In this document: in pieces, positions 44,429 through 53,788 of the stretch | Layout: each line of letters starts with the position of its first letter | Numbering within the stretch: the stretch's first letter is position 1 | Assembly: GCF_902506205.1 (NCBI RefSeq) | Contig: NZ_LR732816.1 | Coordinates: forward strand, 186,001 to 250,000 | DNA: 64,000 nt | Direction: 5' to 3' | DNA from: Brevundimonas sp. G8 | GTDB taxonomy: Bacteria > Pseudomonadota > Alphaproteobacteria > Caulobacterales > Caulobacteraceae | The notes under the pieces: generated by a model | The model's input: only the letters and a program-made list of their open reading frames with translations | Told to the model about the DNA's origin: nothing | The model's database searches: none | Program-made: the position numbers and the translations under genes

Positions 44429-47347
44429 ATGTCCATCAGCTTCCTCCTCGTCGTCATTCTCGTTCTGCCCTTCCTCGGCGCCATCGTCGCGTCCGGCCTG
44501 CCGCGTCATGCACGAACGTCTGCGGCCATCCTGTCGTGGGTCGTGGCGCTGGTCAGCCTGGGGTGTCTGGCAGCGCTGTGGCCGATGTTTCAGGACGGAG
44601 AGACGCTGCGCTACGAAATTCCGTGGCTGCCGTCGCTGGGGGTCAATCTGGTATTGCGGCTGGACGGGCTGTCGTGGCTGTTCAGCGCCCTGATCCTTGG
44701 GATCGGCGCCTTGGTGGTGCTGTACGCCCGCTACTACATGTCGCCGAAGGACCCGGTGCCGCGCTTCTTCTCCTTCCTGCTGGCCTTCATGGGCGCGATG
44801 CAGGGGGTGGTGCTGTCGGGCAACCTGATCCAGTTGGTGGTCTTCTGGGAGCTGACCAGCCTCTTCTCCTTCCTGCTGATCGGATATTGGCACCAGAACC
44901 CGGCGGCGCGGGAAGGCTCGCGCATGGCGTTGACTGTGACCGCGACGGGCGGGATCGCCCTGTTGGTCGGCATGATCCTGATCGGGCGGATCGTCGGGAG
45001 CTACGATCTGGATGTCGTCCTGGCCTCGCGAGAGGCGATCCAGGCCAGTCCGCTGTATCTGCCCGCCCTCATCCTGCTGCTGCTCGGCGCGATGACCAAG
45101 AGCGCCCAATTCCCCTTCCACTTCTGGCTGCCGCGCGCCATGGCCGCGCCGACGCCGGTCAGCGCCTATCTGCATTCCGCGACGATGGTGAAGGCGGGCA
45201 TCTTCCTGTTGATCCGGTTCTGGCCGGTCTTTGCAGGGACCGAGAGCTGGTATCTGATCGTCGGCGGCATGGGTCTGGCGACCTTGTTGCTGGGCGCCTG
45301 GTGCGCCATCTTCCAGCATGACCTGAAAGGCCTGCTGGCCTATTCCACGATCAGCCACCTGGGCCTGATCGTCCTGCTGCTGGGGCTGGGAAGCCCGCTC
45401 GGCTGTATCGCCGCCATCTTCCACACGGTGAACCACGCCACCTTCAAGGCGTCCCTGTTCATGGCCGCCGGCATCATCGACCACGAGGCCGGCACGCGGG
45501 ATATGAGGAAGCTCAGCGGTCTGTTCCGCTTCATGCCCTTCACCGCGACACTGGCCATGGTGGCGGCGGCGGCGATGGCGGGCGTGCCGCTGCTGAACGG
45601 TTTCCTGTCCAAAGAGATGTTCCTGGCTGAGGCGGTGGCCAGCGTGAATACGCATGGACTGAACCTGCTCCTGCCCGCCTTGGCGACCTTGGCCAGCGCC
45701 TTCAGCGTCCTCTATTCGCTGAGGTTCATCCACACGACCTTCTTTGGCCCGCCGCCCACCAAGCTGGACCGCGTCCCGCACGAGCCGGTCGCCTGGATGC
45801 GGCGTCCGGTCGAGGTGCTGGTGGCCCTGTGCCTGGTCGTGGGCATCTTCCCGGCCGTAACGGTGGGCCCCTTCCTGAAGAGCGCGGCCGTCTCGGTGCT
45901 GGGCTTCGACCTGCCCTATTACAGCCTGGCCCTGTGGCACGGGTTCAACCTCCCGCTGGTGCTGAGCCTCATCGCCCTGGCGGGGGGCGTGGGCCTGTAT
46001 GTCGTCTTCGGCAAACGGATCAACGCCAATCCACGCGGCGGTCCCTGGGGCTGGAAGCGGCTGAACGGCGGCTGGCTGTTCGAACGGACCATGACCGGCC
46101 TGTTCAAGGGGTCAGAAGCCCTGGTCCGGCTGTTCGGCGCGACGCGGCAACAACCGCAGTTGCGCGCCATCGTCCTGGTCGCCCTGCTGGCGGGCGGTCT
46201 GGCCGCTGTCGGCGCAGGCCTGATCATCAGGCCGATCATGCCGACGCCGACTTTGGCGAACTGGGCGTTCGCAGGCCTGTGGCTGGTGGGGGCCAGTTGC
46301 GCGGTCGCCGCCGCCTGGCAGGCGAAATATCACCGGCTGGCGGCCGTCGTTCTGATGGGCGGAGCGGGTCTGGCCAGCTGCCTGTCCTTCGTCTGGCTGT
46401 CGGCGCCGGACCTGGCCGTGACCCAGTTGCTGGTCGAGGTGGTGACCACCGTCCTGCTGCTGCTGGGCCTGCGCTGGTTGCCGAAACGCCTGGAGACCAT
46501 CCGCCTGCCCCAGGCCATGGAGCGGCGTTCGCGTCGTCGCCGCCGCATCGACCTGATCATCGCCGCCGCGGTGGGCACGTCCCTGGCCGCCATTTCCTAC
46601 GCCGTCATGACCCGGCCGTCGGTCGAGGGGATCTCCCGCTTCTTCGTCGAGCACGCCTACAAGGACGCTGGCGGGCGCAACATCGTCAACGTCATCCTGG
46701 TCGACTTCCGCGCCTTCGACACCTTCGGCGAGATCACGGTCCTGGGCATCGTCGGCCTGACCGTCTTCGCCCTGCTGCGTCGCTTCCGCCCGGCCGACGA
46801 CACCCTGTCGGGGCCCAGCCAGCAGCGCGCCCAAAACGCCTCGGATCGGGATCACGAGACGCGGTCGGAGGGCGACACCCTGAAAGAAACCATGCTGATC
46901 CCGCGCGTGGTCATGCGCTGGATCTTCCCCTTCATCATCCTGCTGGCGGTGCATCTGTTCCTGCGCGGGCATGACCTGCCGGGCGGCGGATTCGCGGCTG
47001 GCGTGGCCCTGTCGATCGCCTTCATCCTGCAATATATGGCCTCGGGCGCGCGGTGGGTGGAGGAACGGCTGGCCATCCGGCCCATCTTCTGGATCGGCGC
47101 TGGCCTAGTGATCGCCGCACTCAGCGGGATCGGGTCGTGGCTATTCGGCTATCCGTTCCTCACCTCGTGGTTCCAGTATGCCGACCTGCCGATCCTGGGT
47201 CGCGTGCCCTTGGCCAGCGCGGTGCTGTTTGACCTGGGCGTGGTGGTTTTGGTCGTCGGCGCCACCGTCCTGACCCTGGTCGCCCTGGCGCACCAGTCGC
47301 TGCGCAAGCCCAAACAAAGAGACGCCGAGGAAGGAGAGCCGTCATGA
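44429..47347 (+). CDS. mrpA: Na+/H+ antiporter subunit A/B fusion (Mrp)
   Basis: Large membrane protein of 972 residues, first subunit of the Mrp (Mnh/Pha) cation/proton antiporter. The N-terminal two thirds resemble respiratory complex I NuoL (MTKSAQFPFHFWLPRAMAAP, AYSTISHLGLIVLLLGLG). The C-terminal part from about residue 825 (RWIFPFIILLAVHLFLRGHD, GGGFAAGVALSIAFILQY) is an MrpB domain, so A and B are fused as in PhaAB. It overlaps mrpC by 4 bp. The 254 bp before it, after tRNA-Asn, hold only possible promoter elements. Confidence 0.93.
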   Translation: MSISFLLVVILVLPFLGAIVASGLPRHARTSAAILSWVVALVSLGCLAALWPMFQDGETLRYEIPWLPSLGVNLVLRLDGLSWLFSALILGIGALVVLYARYYMSPKDPVPRFFSFLLAFMGAMQGVVLSGNLIQLVVFWELTSLFSFLLIGYWHQNPAAREGSRMALTVTATGGIALLVGMILIGRIVGSYDLDVVLASREAIQASPLYLPALILLLLGAMTKSAQFPFHFWLPRAMAAPTPVSAYLHSATMVKAGIFLLIRFWPVFAGTESWYLIVGGMGLATLLLGAWCAIFQHDLKGLLAYSTISHLGLIVLLLGLGSPLGCIAAIFHTVNHATFKASLFMAAGIIDHEAGTRDMRKLSGLFRFMPFTATLAMVAAAAMAGVPLLNGFLSKEMFLAEAVASVNTHGLNLLLPALATLASAFSVLYSLRFIHTTFFGPPPTKLDRVPHEPVAWMRRPVEVLVALCLVVGIFPAVTVGPFLKSAAVSVLGFDLPYYSLALWHGFNLPLVLSLIALAGGVGLYVVFGKRINANPRGGPWGWKRLNGGWLFERTMTGLFKGSEALVRLFGATRQQPQLRAIVLVALLAGGLAAVGAGLIIRPIMPTPTLANWAFAGLWLVGASCAVAAAWQAKYHRLAAVVLMGGAGLASCLSFVWLSAPDLAVTQLLVEVVTTVLLLLGLRWLPKRLETIRLPQAMERRSRRRRRIDLIIAAAVGTSLAAISYAVMTRPSVEGISRFFVEHAYKDAGGRNIVNVILVDFRAFDTFGEITVLGIVGLTVFALLRRFRPADDTLSGPSQQRAQNASDRDHETRSEGDTLKETMLIPRVVMRWIFPFIILLAVHLFLRGHDLPGGGFAAGVALSIAFILQYMASGARWVEERLAIRPIFWIGAGLVIAALSGIGSWLFGYPFLTSWFQYADLPILGRVPLASAVLFDLGVVVLVVGATVLTLVALAHQSLRKPKQRDAEEGEPS

Positions 47348-47688
47348 TGGAACTGGTTCTCGCCCTGGCCATCGGCGTGCTGGCGGCCTCGGGCGTCTGG
47401 CTGCTGCTGCGGCCCCGCACCTTCCAGGTGATCATGGGGCTGTCGCTGCTATCCTATGCGGTCAACATCTTCATTTTCGCTATGGGACGGCTGAAGTCGG
47501 GCGCACCGCCCGTACTGGCGGGTGAGGTCTCCGATCCCGCGCGCTACACCGACCCAACGCCCCAAGCCTTGGTCCTAACCGCCATCGTCATCAGCTTCGC
47601 CCTGACGGCGCTGTTCCTGGTGGTCATCCTGGCCGCGCGCGGCATTACCGGCAGCGACCATGTCGACGGCAAGGAGCCTGACGCATGA
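47344..47688 (+). CDS. mrpC: Na+/H+ antiporter subunit C (Mrp)
   Basis: Membrane protein of 114 residues with three helices, a NuoK homologue. FQVIMGLSLLSYAVNIFIFAMG and DPTPQALVLTAIVISFALTALFLV are the family motifs. It overlaps mrpA and mrpD by 4 bp each. Confidence 0.94.
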   Translation: MMELVLALAIGVLAASGVWLLLRPRTFQVIMGLSLLSYAVNIFIFAMGRLKSGAPPVLAGEVSDPARYTDPTPQALVLTAIVISFALTALFLVVILAARGITGSDHVDGKEPDA

Positions 47689-49280
47689 CCGACTGGCACG
47701 CCCATCTGATCATTGGCCCCATCGTCCTGCCGATGATCATCGCCTCGGCCATGCTGCTGGTGGACGAGCGTCGTCGCATCCTGAAGGCCTCTCTCAGCCT
47801 GGCGGCCATGGCGGCCATTCTGGTCATGGCGTTGATCCTGCTGCACGAGAGCGCCAACGGCGCGGTGGGCGGCGGCGACACCGCGCGCGTCTATCGCCTG
47901 GGATCGTGGGCCGCGCCCTACGGCATCGTCCTGGTCGCCGACCGGCTGTCGACGATGATGGTGGCCCTGACCAGCGTGCTGGGCGGCTGCGCCCTGATCT
48001 TCGCCCTGGCGCGGTGGGACCGGGCTGGACCACGCTTCCACGCCCTGTTTTTGCTTCTGATCATGGGCGTCAACGGCGCCCTGCTGACCGGCGACCTGTT
48101 CAACCTGTTCGTCTTCTTCGAAGTGATGCTGGCCGCGTCTTACGGTCTCGCCCTGCACGGCTCGGGCGAGGCCAGGGTGCGGGCGGGCGTGATCTATATC
48201 GCCGTCAACCTGACCGCCTCCCTGCTGTTCCTGATCGGGGTCAGCCTGATCTATGGGGTGACGGGCACGCTCAACATGGCCGATCTGGCGACGCGGGTTC
48301 CGACCATTGCGGCGGAGGACCTGGGCCTGTTTCACATCGGGGCGGCGGTGCTGGGCACGGCCTTCCTGATCAAATGCGCCATGTGGCCGGTCGGCTTCTG
48401 GCTGACCTCGACCTATTCGGCCGCCAGCGCCCCGGCAGCGGCGGTCTTCGCCATCCTGTCCAAGGTCGGGGTATATGTGATCATCCGCCTCAGCCTGCTG
48501 CTGTTCGGCGCCGGCGCAAGCGCATCCGCCGGGTTCGGCCTGACCTGGCTGATGTTCGGCGGCCTGGCGACTATCGCCTTCGGCACCTTCGGCCTGATCG
48601 CCTCGCGCGACCTGTCCCGCGCCGCCGGGTTCGGGGTGATGATCTCGTCTGGCACCGTGCTGGCGATCCTGGGCGTCGGCGACACGGCGGCCCTCAGCGG
48701 CGCGCTCTTCTATCTGATCGGCTCGACCCTGGCCTGCGCCACCCTGTTCCTGCTGGCCGAGATCCTTCAGCGCGGGCGCGAGGCCGATGTCGGCGAGGCG
48801 CGCGCCGTCTTCGACGATGAATATCGCGATCCGTTCGATGACGAGGAACGCAACGAGCCCGGCCTAGTCATCCCGGCGGCCGTGGCGGCCCTGGGCGGTG
48901 CCTTCCTGATCTGCACCCTGATGGTGGCCGGCATGCCGCCTCTGGCGGGCTTCGTCGGCAAGCTGTCGATGATCGACGCCCTGGTCAGCGTCGGCGGCCC
49001 GGCGCAATGGACGCTGGTGGCGGTGCTGTCCGTGTCCAGCCTCGGCGCCCTGATCGGCCTGACCCGCCTGGGCGTCGGCGCCATCTGGACCCGCGACGAG
49101 GATGCCCCGCCGTTCGTCGTGGGCGCGGCCGAACTGACGGCCGTCGCCGCCCTGCTCGGCGCCTGCGTGTTCCTGGCCATCTTCGCCGGCTCCGCCCTGG
49201 TCTATACCGACCACACGGCAGCCTGGCTGGCCGAGCCGAAGGGCTATATCCACGCCGTGCTGGGCGGAGGCGGCCGATGA
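47685..49280 (+). CDS. mrpD: Na+/H+ antiporter subunit D (Mrp)
   Basis: Membrane protein of 531 residues, NuoN/NuoM-like. The conserved proton-path segments NLFVFFEVMLAASYGLALHG and LIKCAMWPVGFWLTSTYSAASAPAAA are present, with the usual lysine and glutamate in helices. It forms the antiporter core with subunit A. It overlaps both neighbours by 4 bp. Confidence 0.94.
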   Translation: MTDWHAHLIIGPIVLPMIIASAMLLVDERRRILKASLSLAAMAAILVMALILLHESANGAVGGGDTARVYRLGSWAAPYGIVLVADRLSTMMVALTSVLGGCALIFALARWDRAGPRFHALFLLLIMGVNGALLTGDLFNLFVFFEVMLAASYGLALHGSGEARVRAGVIYIAVNLTASLLFLIGVSLIYGVTGTLNMADLATRVPTIAAEDLGLFHIGAAVLGTAFLIKCAMWPVGFWLTSTYSAASAPAAAVFAILSKVGVYVIIRLSLLLFGAGASASAGFGLTWLMFGGLATIAFGTFGLIASRDLSRAAGFGVMISSGTVLAILGVGDTAALSGALFYLIGSTLACATLFLLAEILQRGREADVGEARAVFDDEYRDPFDDEERNEPGLVIPAAVAALGGAFLICTLMVAGMPPLAGFVGKLSMIDALVSVGGPAQWTLVAVLSVSSLGALIGLTRLGVGAIWTRDEDAPPFVVGAAELTAVAALLGACVFLAIFAGSALVYTDHTAAWLAEPKGYIHAVLGGGGR

Positions 49281-49765
49281 GACGCATCCTGCCCTACCCC
49301 GTCCTGTCGCTGGGCCTGTTCGTCGCCTCGATCCTGCTCAGCGCCTCGGTCGCCCCGCCGTCTCTGGTGCTGGCCCTGCTGCTGGCCTTGCTCGCGCCGG
49401 TCATCATGCTGGCTCTGGGCGTGGATCGCGTGCGGCTGAAGGCGCCCAAGGCCATGGCGCGCCTGGCCGTCGACGTCGTCGGTGACATCGTACGCTCCAA
49501 CTGGGCGGTGTCGCAGATCATCCTGGGTCGCCGTCGCCACGAGCGGACGTCCGGCTTCATCCATATCCCGCTGGACCTGCGCGACCGATATGGCCTGGCG
49601 GTCCTGGCCATCATCATCACCTCGACGCCCGGCACCCTGTGGGTCGAATATGAATCCGCGACCGGCAGGTTGCTGCTGCACGTCCTCGATCTGGTGGACG
49701 AAGAGACCTGGGTGCGCCTGATCAAGGATCGCTACGAGCGCCGGCTGATGGAGATCTTCGAATGA
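49277..49765 (+). CDS. mrpE: Na+/H+ antiporter subunit E (Mrp)
   Basis: Protein of 162 residues with two N-terminal membrane helices and a cytoplasmic domain. VVGDIVRSNWAVSQIILG, FIHIPLDLRDRYGLAVLA and TSTPGTLWVEY are the MrpE signatures. The ATG at 49277 overlaps the mrpD stop as ATGA; the frame is open upstream but without similarity. Confidence 0.94.
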   Translation: MRRILPYPVLSLGLFVASILLSASVAPPSLVLALLLALLAPVIMLALGVDRVRLKAPKAMARLAVDVVGDIVRSNWAVSQIILGRRRHERTSGFIHIPLDLRDRYGLAVLAIIITSTPGTLWVEYESATGRLLLHVLDLVDEETWVRLIKDRYERRLMEIFE

Positions 49766-50043
49766 CGGCGGCGGTGCTGACCTGGGGCCTGGGTCTGGCC
49801 CAACTGATGCTGATCTGCGCCATGGGCCTGGCGGCGTGGCGGATCATCCACGGTCCGCGCGCTCAGGATCGCGTCTTGGGCATGGACACCCTCTATCTGA
49901 ACGGCATGCTGCTGGTCGTGGTTTTCGGCGTCCGCACCAACAGCCAGCTCTATTTTGAGGCCGCCCTGGTGATCGGCATGCTGGGCTTCGCCGCCACCGT
50001 GGCCTTGGCCAAGTTCCTGATGCGCGGCGAGGTGATCGAATGA
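49762..50043 (+). CDS. mrpF: Na+/H+ antiporter subunit F (Mrp)
   Basis: Membrane protein of 93 residues with three helices. RIIHGPRAQDRVLGMDTLYLNG and YFEAALVIGMLGFAATVALAKFL are typical of MrpF. It overlaps mrpE and mrpG by 4 bp each. Confidence 0.94.
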   Translation: MTAAVLTWGLGLAQLMLICAMGLAAWRIIHGPRAQDRVLGMDTLYLNGMLLVVVFGVRTNSQLYFEAALVIGMLGFAATVALAKFLMRGEVIE

Positions 50044-50381
50044 CCCAGGCTGAAGTTCCCGCGTGGGCCGCCTTCGTCGTCGTAGGACTGGCGCTCGCCG
50101 GCTCGGCCCTGTCGCTGCTGGGCGCAGTCGGCCTGACGCGGCTGAAGACCTTCTACGAGCGTGTCCACGCCCCGACCCTGGGGGCGACCCTGGGCATGGC
50201 GCTGGTGCTGGCGGCCTCGGTGGTGTGGTTCACGGTGGTCGAGGGGCGCTTTATGCCGCGCGAAATCCTGATCGGCCTGTTCCTGACCGTCACCACGCCG
50301 GTCACCCTGATCCTTCTGGCCCGCGCCGCCCTGTTCCGCGACCGCACGGAAAAGGCGAAGGACACGCCTGACAAGGGCTGA
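50040..50381 (+). CDS. mrpG: Na+/H+ antiporter subunit G (Mrp)
   Basis: Membrane protein of 113 residues with three helices, last gene of the operon. The MrpG motif is LLGAVGLTRLKTFYERVHAPTLGATLG, with FLTVTTPVTLILLARAA further on. A hairpin follows at 50399. Confidence 0.94.
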   Translation: MTQAEVPAWAAFVVVGLALAGSALSLLGAVGLTRLKTFYERVHAPTLGATLGMALVLAASVVWFTVVEGRFMPREILIGLFLTVTTPVTLILLARAALFRDRTEKAKDTPDKG

Positions 50382-50390
50382 GACGAGATC

Positions 50391-50421
50391 AAAAAAGAAG
50401 CCCGGCGGGGCGCGCCGGGCT
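50391..50421 (-). terminator. Terminator between mrpG and the lipoprotein gene
   Basis: Arms AGCCCGGCG/CGCCGGGCT with a 5-nt loop. On the minus strand TTCTTTTTT follows, so it ends the convergent lipoprotein transcript; it may also slow transcription from mrpG. Confidence 0.7.
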
Positions 50422-50461
50422 GAAATAAGGTTCGGTGATGGTGTCCCTGAGGACGATCCTC

Positions 50462-51220
50462 CTAGTTAACCGAATTGGTTTCCAGAACATTAACATCCCG
50501 ATCCGGCAGCCATGCCGACTGACGCCCGTTCGGCGCCACAGGCCAGGTGATCCGCCAGCCCAACCCCGCGCGCTCGATGACGAACCCCGTCCCCCCGCCC
50601 GCGCCCGGATAATCGACGCTCTTGCCGTTCACCGTAATCGTCGCTGCGCCGGCCTGCCCCGTGACGGCCCGCCACCGCCCACGCCCGATCGCCGTCGCCG
50701 TCACGCCGACGCCATTGACGGTCACGTCGGGCGCCGCTCTTTCCGCCTGGCCCGACGCCATCAGCGTGGCGCCGTCCGAATCCACCGCATCCAATCCGCC
50801 CGCGCCGTCCAGACGAACGGTCGGCTGTCCGGCGGCGATCAGCACGACAGGCCCCGCCCCACCTTGAATGACCACCAATGTCTCGGGCGAAACGGCCGCG
50901 TCCTCGCCCACCTGCACCTCGGGCGTGAAGCGGACGTCGCCGTGCAGGGGCGGCAATCGAAGTTCGAATCGGCCCGCGCCATCCGCGCTGGCGGCCACCG
51001 CAGCCGCACCCGGCGCACGCAGGACGACGCGCGCGTTCGGACCCGCCGCGCCGCGCACGACTAGCCCCCCCCCATCACGTGTCACACCGTCGATCAGCGG
51101 CGGCCGGACCCAGGGCGAGGCTTCGTCCGCCCCCGTCGGCCCCGCCACGCCGCCCTGCCGGTCGGAACAGGCCGCCGCAGCCAGAACCGCGACACAAGCG
51201 ACGATCATCCGACGTTTCAT
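50462..51220 (-). CDS. Putative lipoprotein
   Basis: Protein of 252 residues with a lipoprotein signal peptide: MKRRMIVACVAVLAAAACS, with the acylated Cys near residue 18. The mature part is low in Lys and rich in Gly, Ala and Val, with repeated beta-strand patterns (GLVVRGAAGPNARVVLRAPG, TVNGVGVTATAIGRGRWRAV), suggesting several Ig-like or carbohydrate-binding-like beta modules. I do not recognise a family. Confidence 0.72.
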   Translation of the reverse strand: MKRRMIVACVAVLAAAACSDRQGGVAGPTGADEASPWVRPPLIDGVTRDGGGLVVRGAAGPNARVVLRAPGAAAVAASADGAGRFELRLPPLHGDVRFTPEVQVGEDAAVSPETLVVIQGGAGPVVLIAAGQPTVRLDGAGGLDAVDSDGATLMASGQAERAAPDVTVNGVGVTATAIGRGRWRAVTGQAGAATITVNGKSVDYPGAGGGTGFVIERAGLGWRITWPVAPNGRQSAWLPDRDVNVLETNSVN

Positions 51221-51331
51221 CCTGCGCCTCTACGATATAGGACTGGCGACCCAGCGGCTTGAGCCTGTGTTAGCTTGAGCGCCGTCGCTTTGGCCATGGC
51301 CAGGCCGCGTATTCGTTTTCTTCGAGGCCCT

Positions 51332-51937
51332 ATGTCCCTGCCCCCCGTTTCGTTCCTGCCGTTCGACGGCTCCTCCGTCTGCCTGTTCTGCGGCGCCTCC
51401 GAAACCGCCGATCCTTCCTACACCGAGGCGGCCTACGCCTTCGGCAAGGCGACGGCCGAGGCCGGCTGGCGGCTGGTCTATGGCGGCGGCGGCGTGGGCC
51501 TTATGGGCGCTTCGGCGCGCGGCGCGCACGAGGCGGGCGGCCGGGTCGTCGGCATCATGCCGGCCTTCCTGCGCAGCCGCGAACGTCTGTTCGACGAGGT
51601 CGAGACAGTCGTCGTCACCTCGATGCACGAACGCAAACAGCTGATGTACGATCAGTCGGACGCCTTCGTGGTCGCCCCCGGCGGCATCGGCACCCTGGAA
51701 GAAGTCGTCGAACTGCTGTCCTGGAAGCGGTTGGATCTGCACCACAAGCCGGTTGTCTTTTTAAACCTTAACGGCTTCTGGAACGGTTTCTTCGCCCTGA
51801 TGAAGCACAGCGTCGAGGAAGGCATGACCCCGCCTTCGTTCCTCGACGCCTGGACGGTCGCCGACACGGTCGAAGAGGCGATGGCCCAGGTTCAGGCCGG
51901 TGGCGACGTGCCGCAGTTGAAACATGATCAGCGGTAA
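51332..51937 (+). CDS. LOG family protein (TIGR00730, nucleoside 5'-monophosphate phosphoribohydrolase)
   Basis: Rossmann-fold protein of 201 residues. VCLFCGASE at the start, LVYGGGGVGLMG, SMHERKQLMYDQSDAFV and the PGGIGTLEE catalytic motif identify the LOG family, which removes ribose 5-phosphate from cytokinin or purine nucleotides. I chose the ATG at 51332 with GAGG 5 nt upstream; upstream starts from 51275 are less likely. Confidence 0.9.
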   Translation: MSLPPVSFLPFDGSSVCLFCGASETADPSYTEAAYAFGKATAEAGWRLVYGGGGVGLMGASARGAHEAGGRVVGIMPAFLRSRERLFDEVETVVVTSMHERKQLMYDQSDAFVVAPGGIGTLEEVVELLSWKRLDLHHKPVVFLNLNGFWNGFFALMKHSVEEGMTPPSFLDAWTVADTVEEAMAQVQAGGDVPQLKHDQR

Positions 51938-51969
51938 GTGATCGTCGCTAATATTCGCGCGACTACGTA

Positions 51970-51992
51970 TTGACAGTTTTTATGGAAAACTG
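51970..51992 (+). promoter_or_regulatory. Inverted repeat and TTGACA element
   Basis: CAGTTTT and AAAACTG (51974-51992) pair perfectly around TATGG. TTGACA at 51970-51975 overlaps the left arm and could be a -35 element for the small secreted protein gene at 52043. The repeat would then be an operator; it could instead be a terminator of the LOG gene, though it lacks a T-run. Confidence 0.4.
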
Positions 51993-52042
51993 ACATTGGG
52001 GCGCAGCGGCATGCCGCCGTTCTTCATTTCGGAGAGTTTTTC

Positions 52043-52333
52043 ATGCGCGCCCTGCTCATCGCCGCAGCCCTGTTCGCCGCCGCTCCGGCCGTCGCCCAGT
52101 CGCCGGCCACCAGCCTGACACTCGCGGACGCCGCCAAGGCCCCCGCCCGCGCCACCATCATCGACGGCGCGCGCTGGTCTTGCGAAGGCGCGACCTGCAC
52201 CGCTTCAGGCGGCACGCCGCAACCTGCAACGCGCGCCTGCCGTCGCGTGGTTCAGAAGTTCGGCCCCGTGACCGCCTTCTCCTACAAGGGCGTCGAACTG
52301 AGCGCCGACGAACTGGCCGTCTGCAACGCCTGA
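52043..52333 (+). CDS. Small secreted protein, CC_3452-like family
   Basis: Protein of 96 residues with a signal peptide (MRALLIAAALFAAAPAVAQ). The mature part has four cysteines in the pattern WSCEGATCTAS, RACRRVV and LAVCNA, which should form two disulfides. I recall this pattern from a Caulobacterales/sphingomonad family named CC_3452, function unknown; the name is from memory. It converges with gltX. Confidence 0.7.
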   Translation: MRALLIAAALFAAAPAVAQSPATSLTLADAAKAPARATIIDGARWSCEGATCTASGGTPQPATRACRRVVQKFGPVTAFSYKGVELSADELAVCNA

Positions 52334-52349
52334 TGAAGCGTGAGGCGGC

Positions 52350-53684
52350 TTAAGCCGCCTCACCTCTCAGACGCCGCTGGATGGTCTCGCGACCGATCAA
52401 CGGCGCCATGGCCGCCATGTCCGGCCCATGCGGTTGCCCCGTCAGCGCCAGACGCAGCGGCATGAACAGCGCTTTGCCCTTGGCGCCCGTCTCGGCCTTC
52501 ACGGCCGAGGTCCAAGCCGACCAGGCGTTCTCGTCGATCACGTCCGGCAGCAGACGCAGCGCCGTCTCGATGAAGGCGACGTCCTCGATCACCGGCTGTA
52601 CCGGCCCCTGGACGATCTTCGCCATTTCAACGACATCGGCGAACTTGTTCAGATTGCCGCGCACCACCGACCAGAAGGTCTCGCCCAGGTCGGCGCCCAG
52701 CGCCTGAAGACGCGGCTGGGCTGTCGCATAGTCCATCACATGCAAGGCCTGGGCGTTCAGCCGGTCCAGATCCGCCGTGTCGTAACGCGCCGGCGACCGG
52801 CCCATCTTGGAGAAGGCGAAGCTCTGGCCCAGGGCTTCGACAGAGGCGCCGACTTCCAGCGGATCGGACGTGCCGATGCGGCCCAGGTGGCTGGTGATGG
52901 CGATGGGTTCATACCCCTGGTCGCGCATGTCGCTGATCGACAGCGATCCCAAACGTTTGGACAGGGCCGCGCCATCGGCGCCGACCAGCAGCGGCATGTG
53001 AGCGAAGCCGGGAACCGTCGCGCCGAGAGCTTCAAAGATTTCGATCTGCGCGCCGGTATTGGTGACGTGGTCCTCGCCCCGGATGATGTGGGTGATGGCC
53101 ATGTCGATGTCGTCGACGACCGACGGCAAGGTGTAGAGGAACAGGCCGTCCTCGCGGATCAGCACCGGGTCCGACATCGAGGCGGTGTCCACCTCGGCAT
53201 GACCGCGCGCCAGGTCTTCCCAAGCGACGCGCTTGCCATCCAGCTTGAAGCGCCAGTGCGGCCGACGCCCCTCGGCCTCGTATGCGGCCTTCTGCTCGTC
53301 CGTCAGTCCCAGCGCGGCGCGGTCATAGATCGGCGGCAGGCCGCGCGACAACTGCACCTTGCGGCGGCGGTCCAGTTCGTCGGCCGTCTCATAGGCCGGA
53401 TACAGCCGACCCGACGCCTTCAGCTTGGCCGCCGCCTCTTCGTAGCGGTCGAACCGCTTGGACTGATTGTCACGCTCGTCCCACAGCATCCCCAGCCAGG
53501 TCAGATCGTCCTCGATCCCCTGTTCGAACTCGGGCGTGGAGCGCGCCAGGTCGGTGTCGTCGATCCGCAGCACGAACGACCCGCCCTGCCCCTTGGCGAA
53601 CATCCAGTTCACCAGTGCGGTGCGGACATTGCCGACGTGCAGCTTACCCGTGGGCGACGGAGCGAAACGAACCTTGACGGACAT
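52350..53684 (-). CDS. gltX: Glutamyl-tRNA synthetase
   Basis: Class I synthetase of 444 residues. The HIGH region reads FAPSPTGKLHVGNVRTALVNW, so HVGN replaces HIGG, and the KMSKS loop reads AALSKRLGS. IRGEDHVTNTGAQIEIFEALG is canonical. The short length and these motif forms fit the second GluRS type found beside a standard GltX in alphaproteobacteria, which may charge tRNA-Glu, tRNA-Gln or both. Specificity is not visible from sequence. Confidence 0.93.
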   Translation of the reverse strand: MSVKVRFAPSPTGKLHVGNVRTALVNWMFAKGQGGSFVLRIDDTDLARSTPEFEQGIEDDLTWLGMLWDERDNQSKRFDRYEEAAAKLKASGRLYPAYETADELDRRRKVQLSRGLPPIYDRAALGLTDEQKAAYEAEGRRPHWRFKLDGKRVAWEDLARGHAEVDTASMSDPVLIREDGLFLYTLPSVVDDIDMAITHIIRGEDHVTNTGAQIEIFEALGATVPGFAHMPLLVGADGAALSKRLGSLSISDMRDQGYEPIAITSHLGRIGTSDPLEVGASVEALGQSFAFSKMGRSPARYDTADLDRLNAQALHVMDYATAQPRLQALGADLGETFWSVVRGNLNKFADVVEMAKIVQGPVQPVIEDVAFIETALRLLPDVIDENAWSAWTSAVKAETGAKGKALFMPLRLALTGQPHGPDMAAMAPLIGRETIQRRLRGEAA

Positions 53685-53788
53685 AGGTAGACGACCTCGA
53701 AAGCGAGGCGGCTAGGTCGCCCCGCAACCCGGCGAAGTCAAGGCGCAGGTTGGATTGGGGGGTTTGTCATGATAGATTTCCATCCGTC

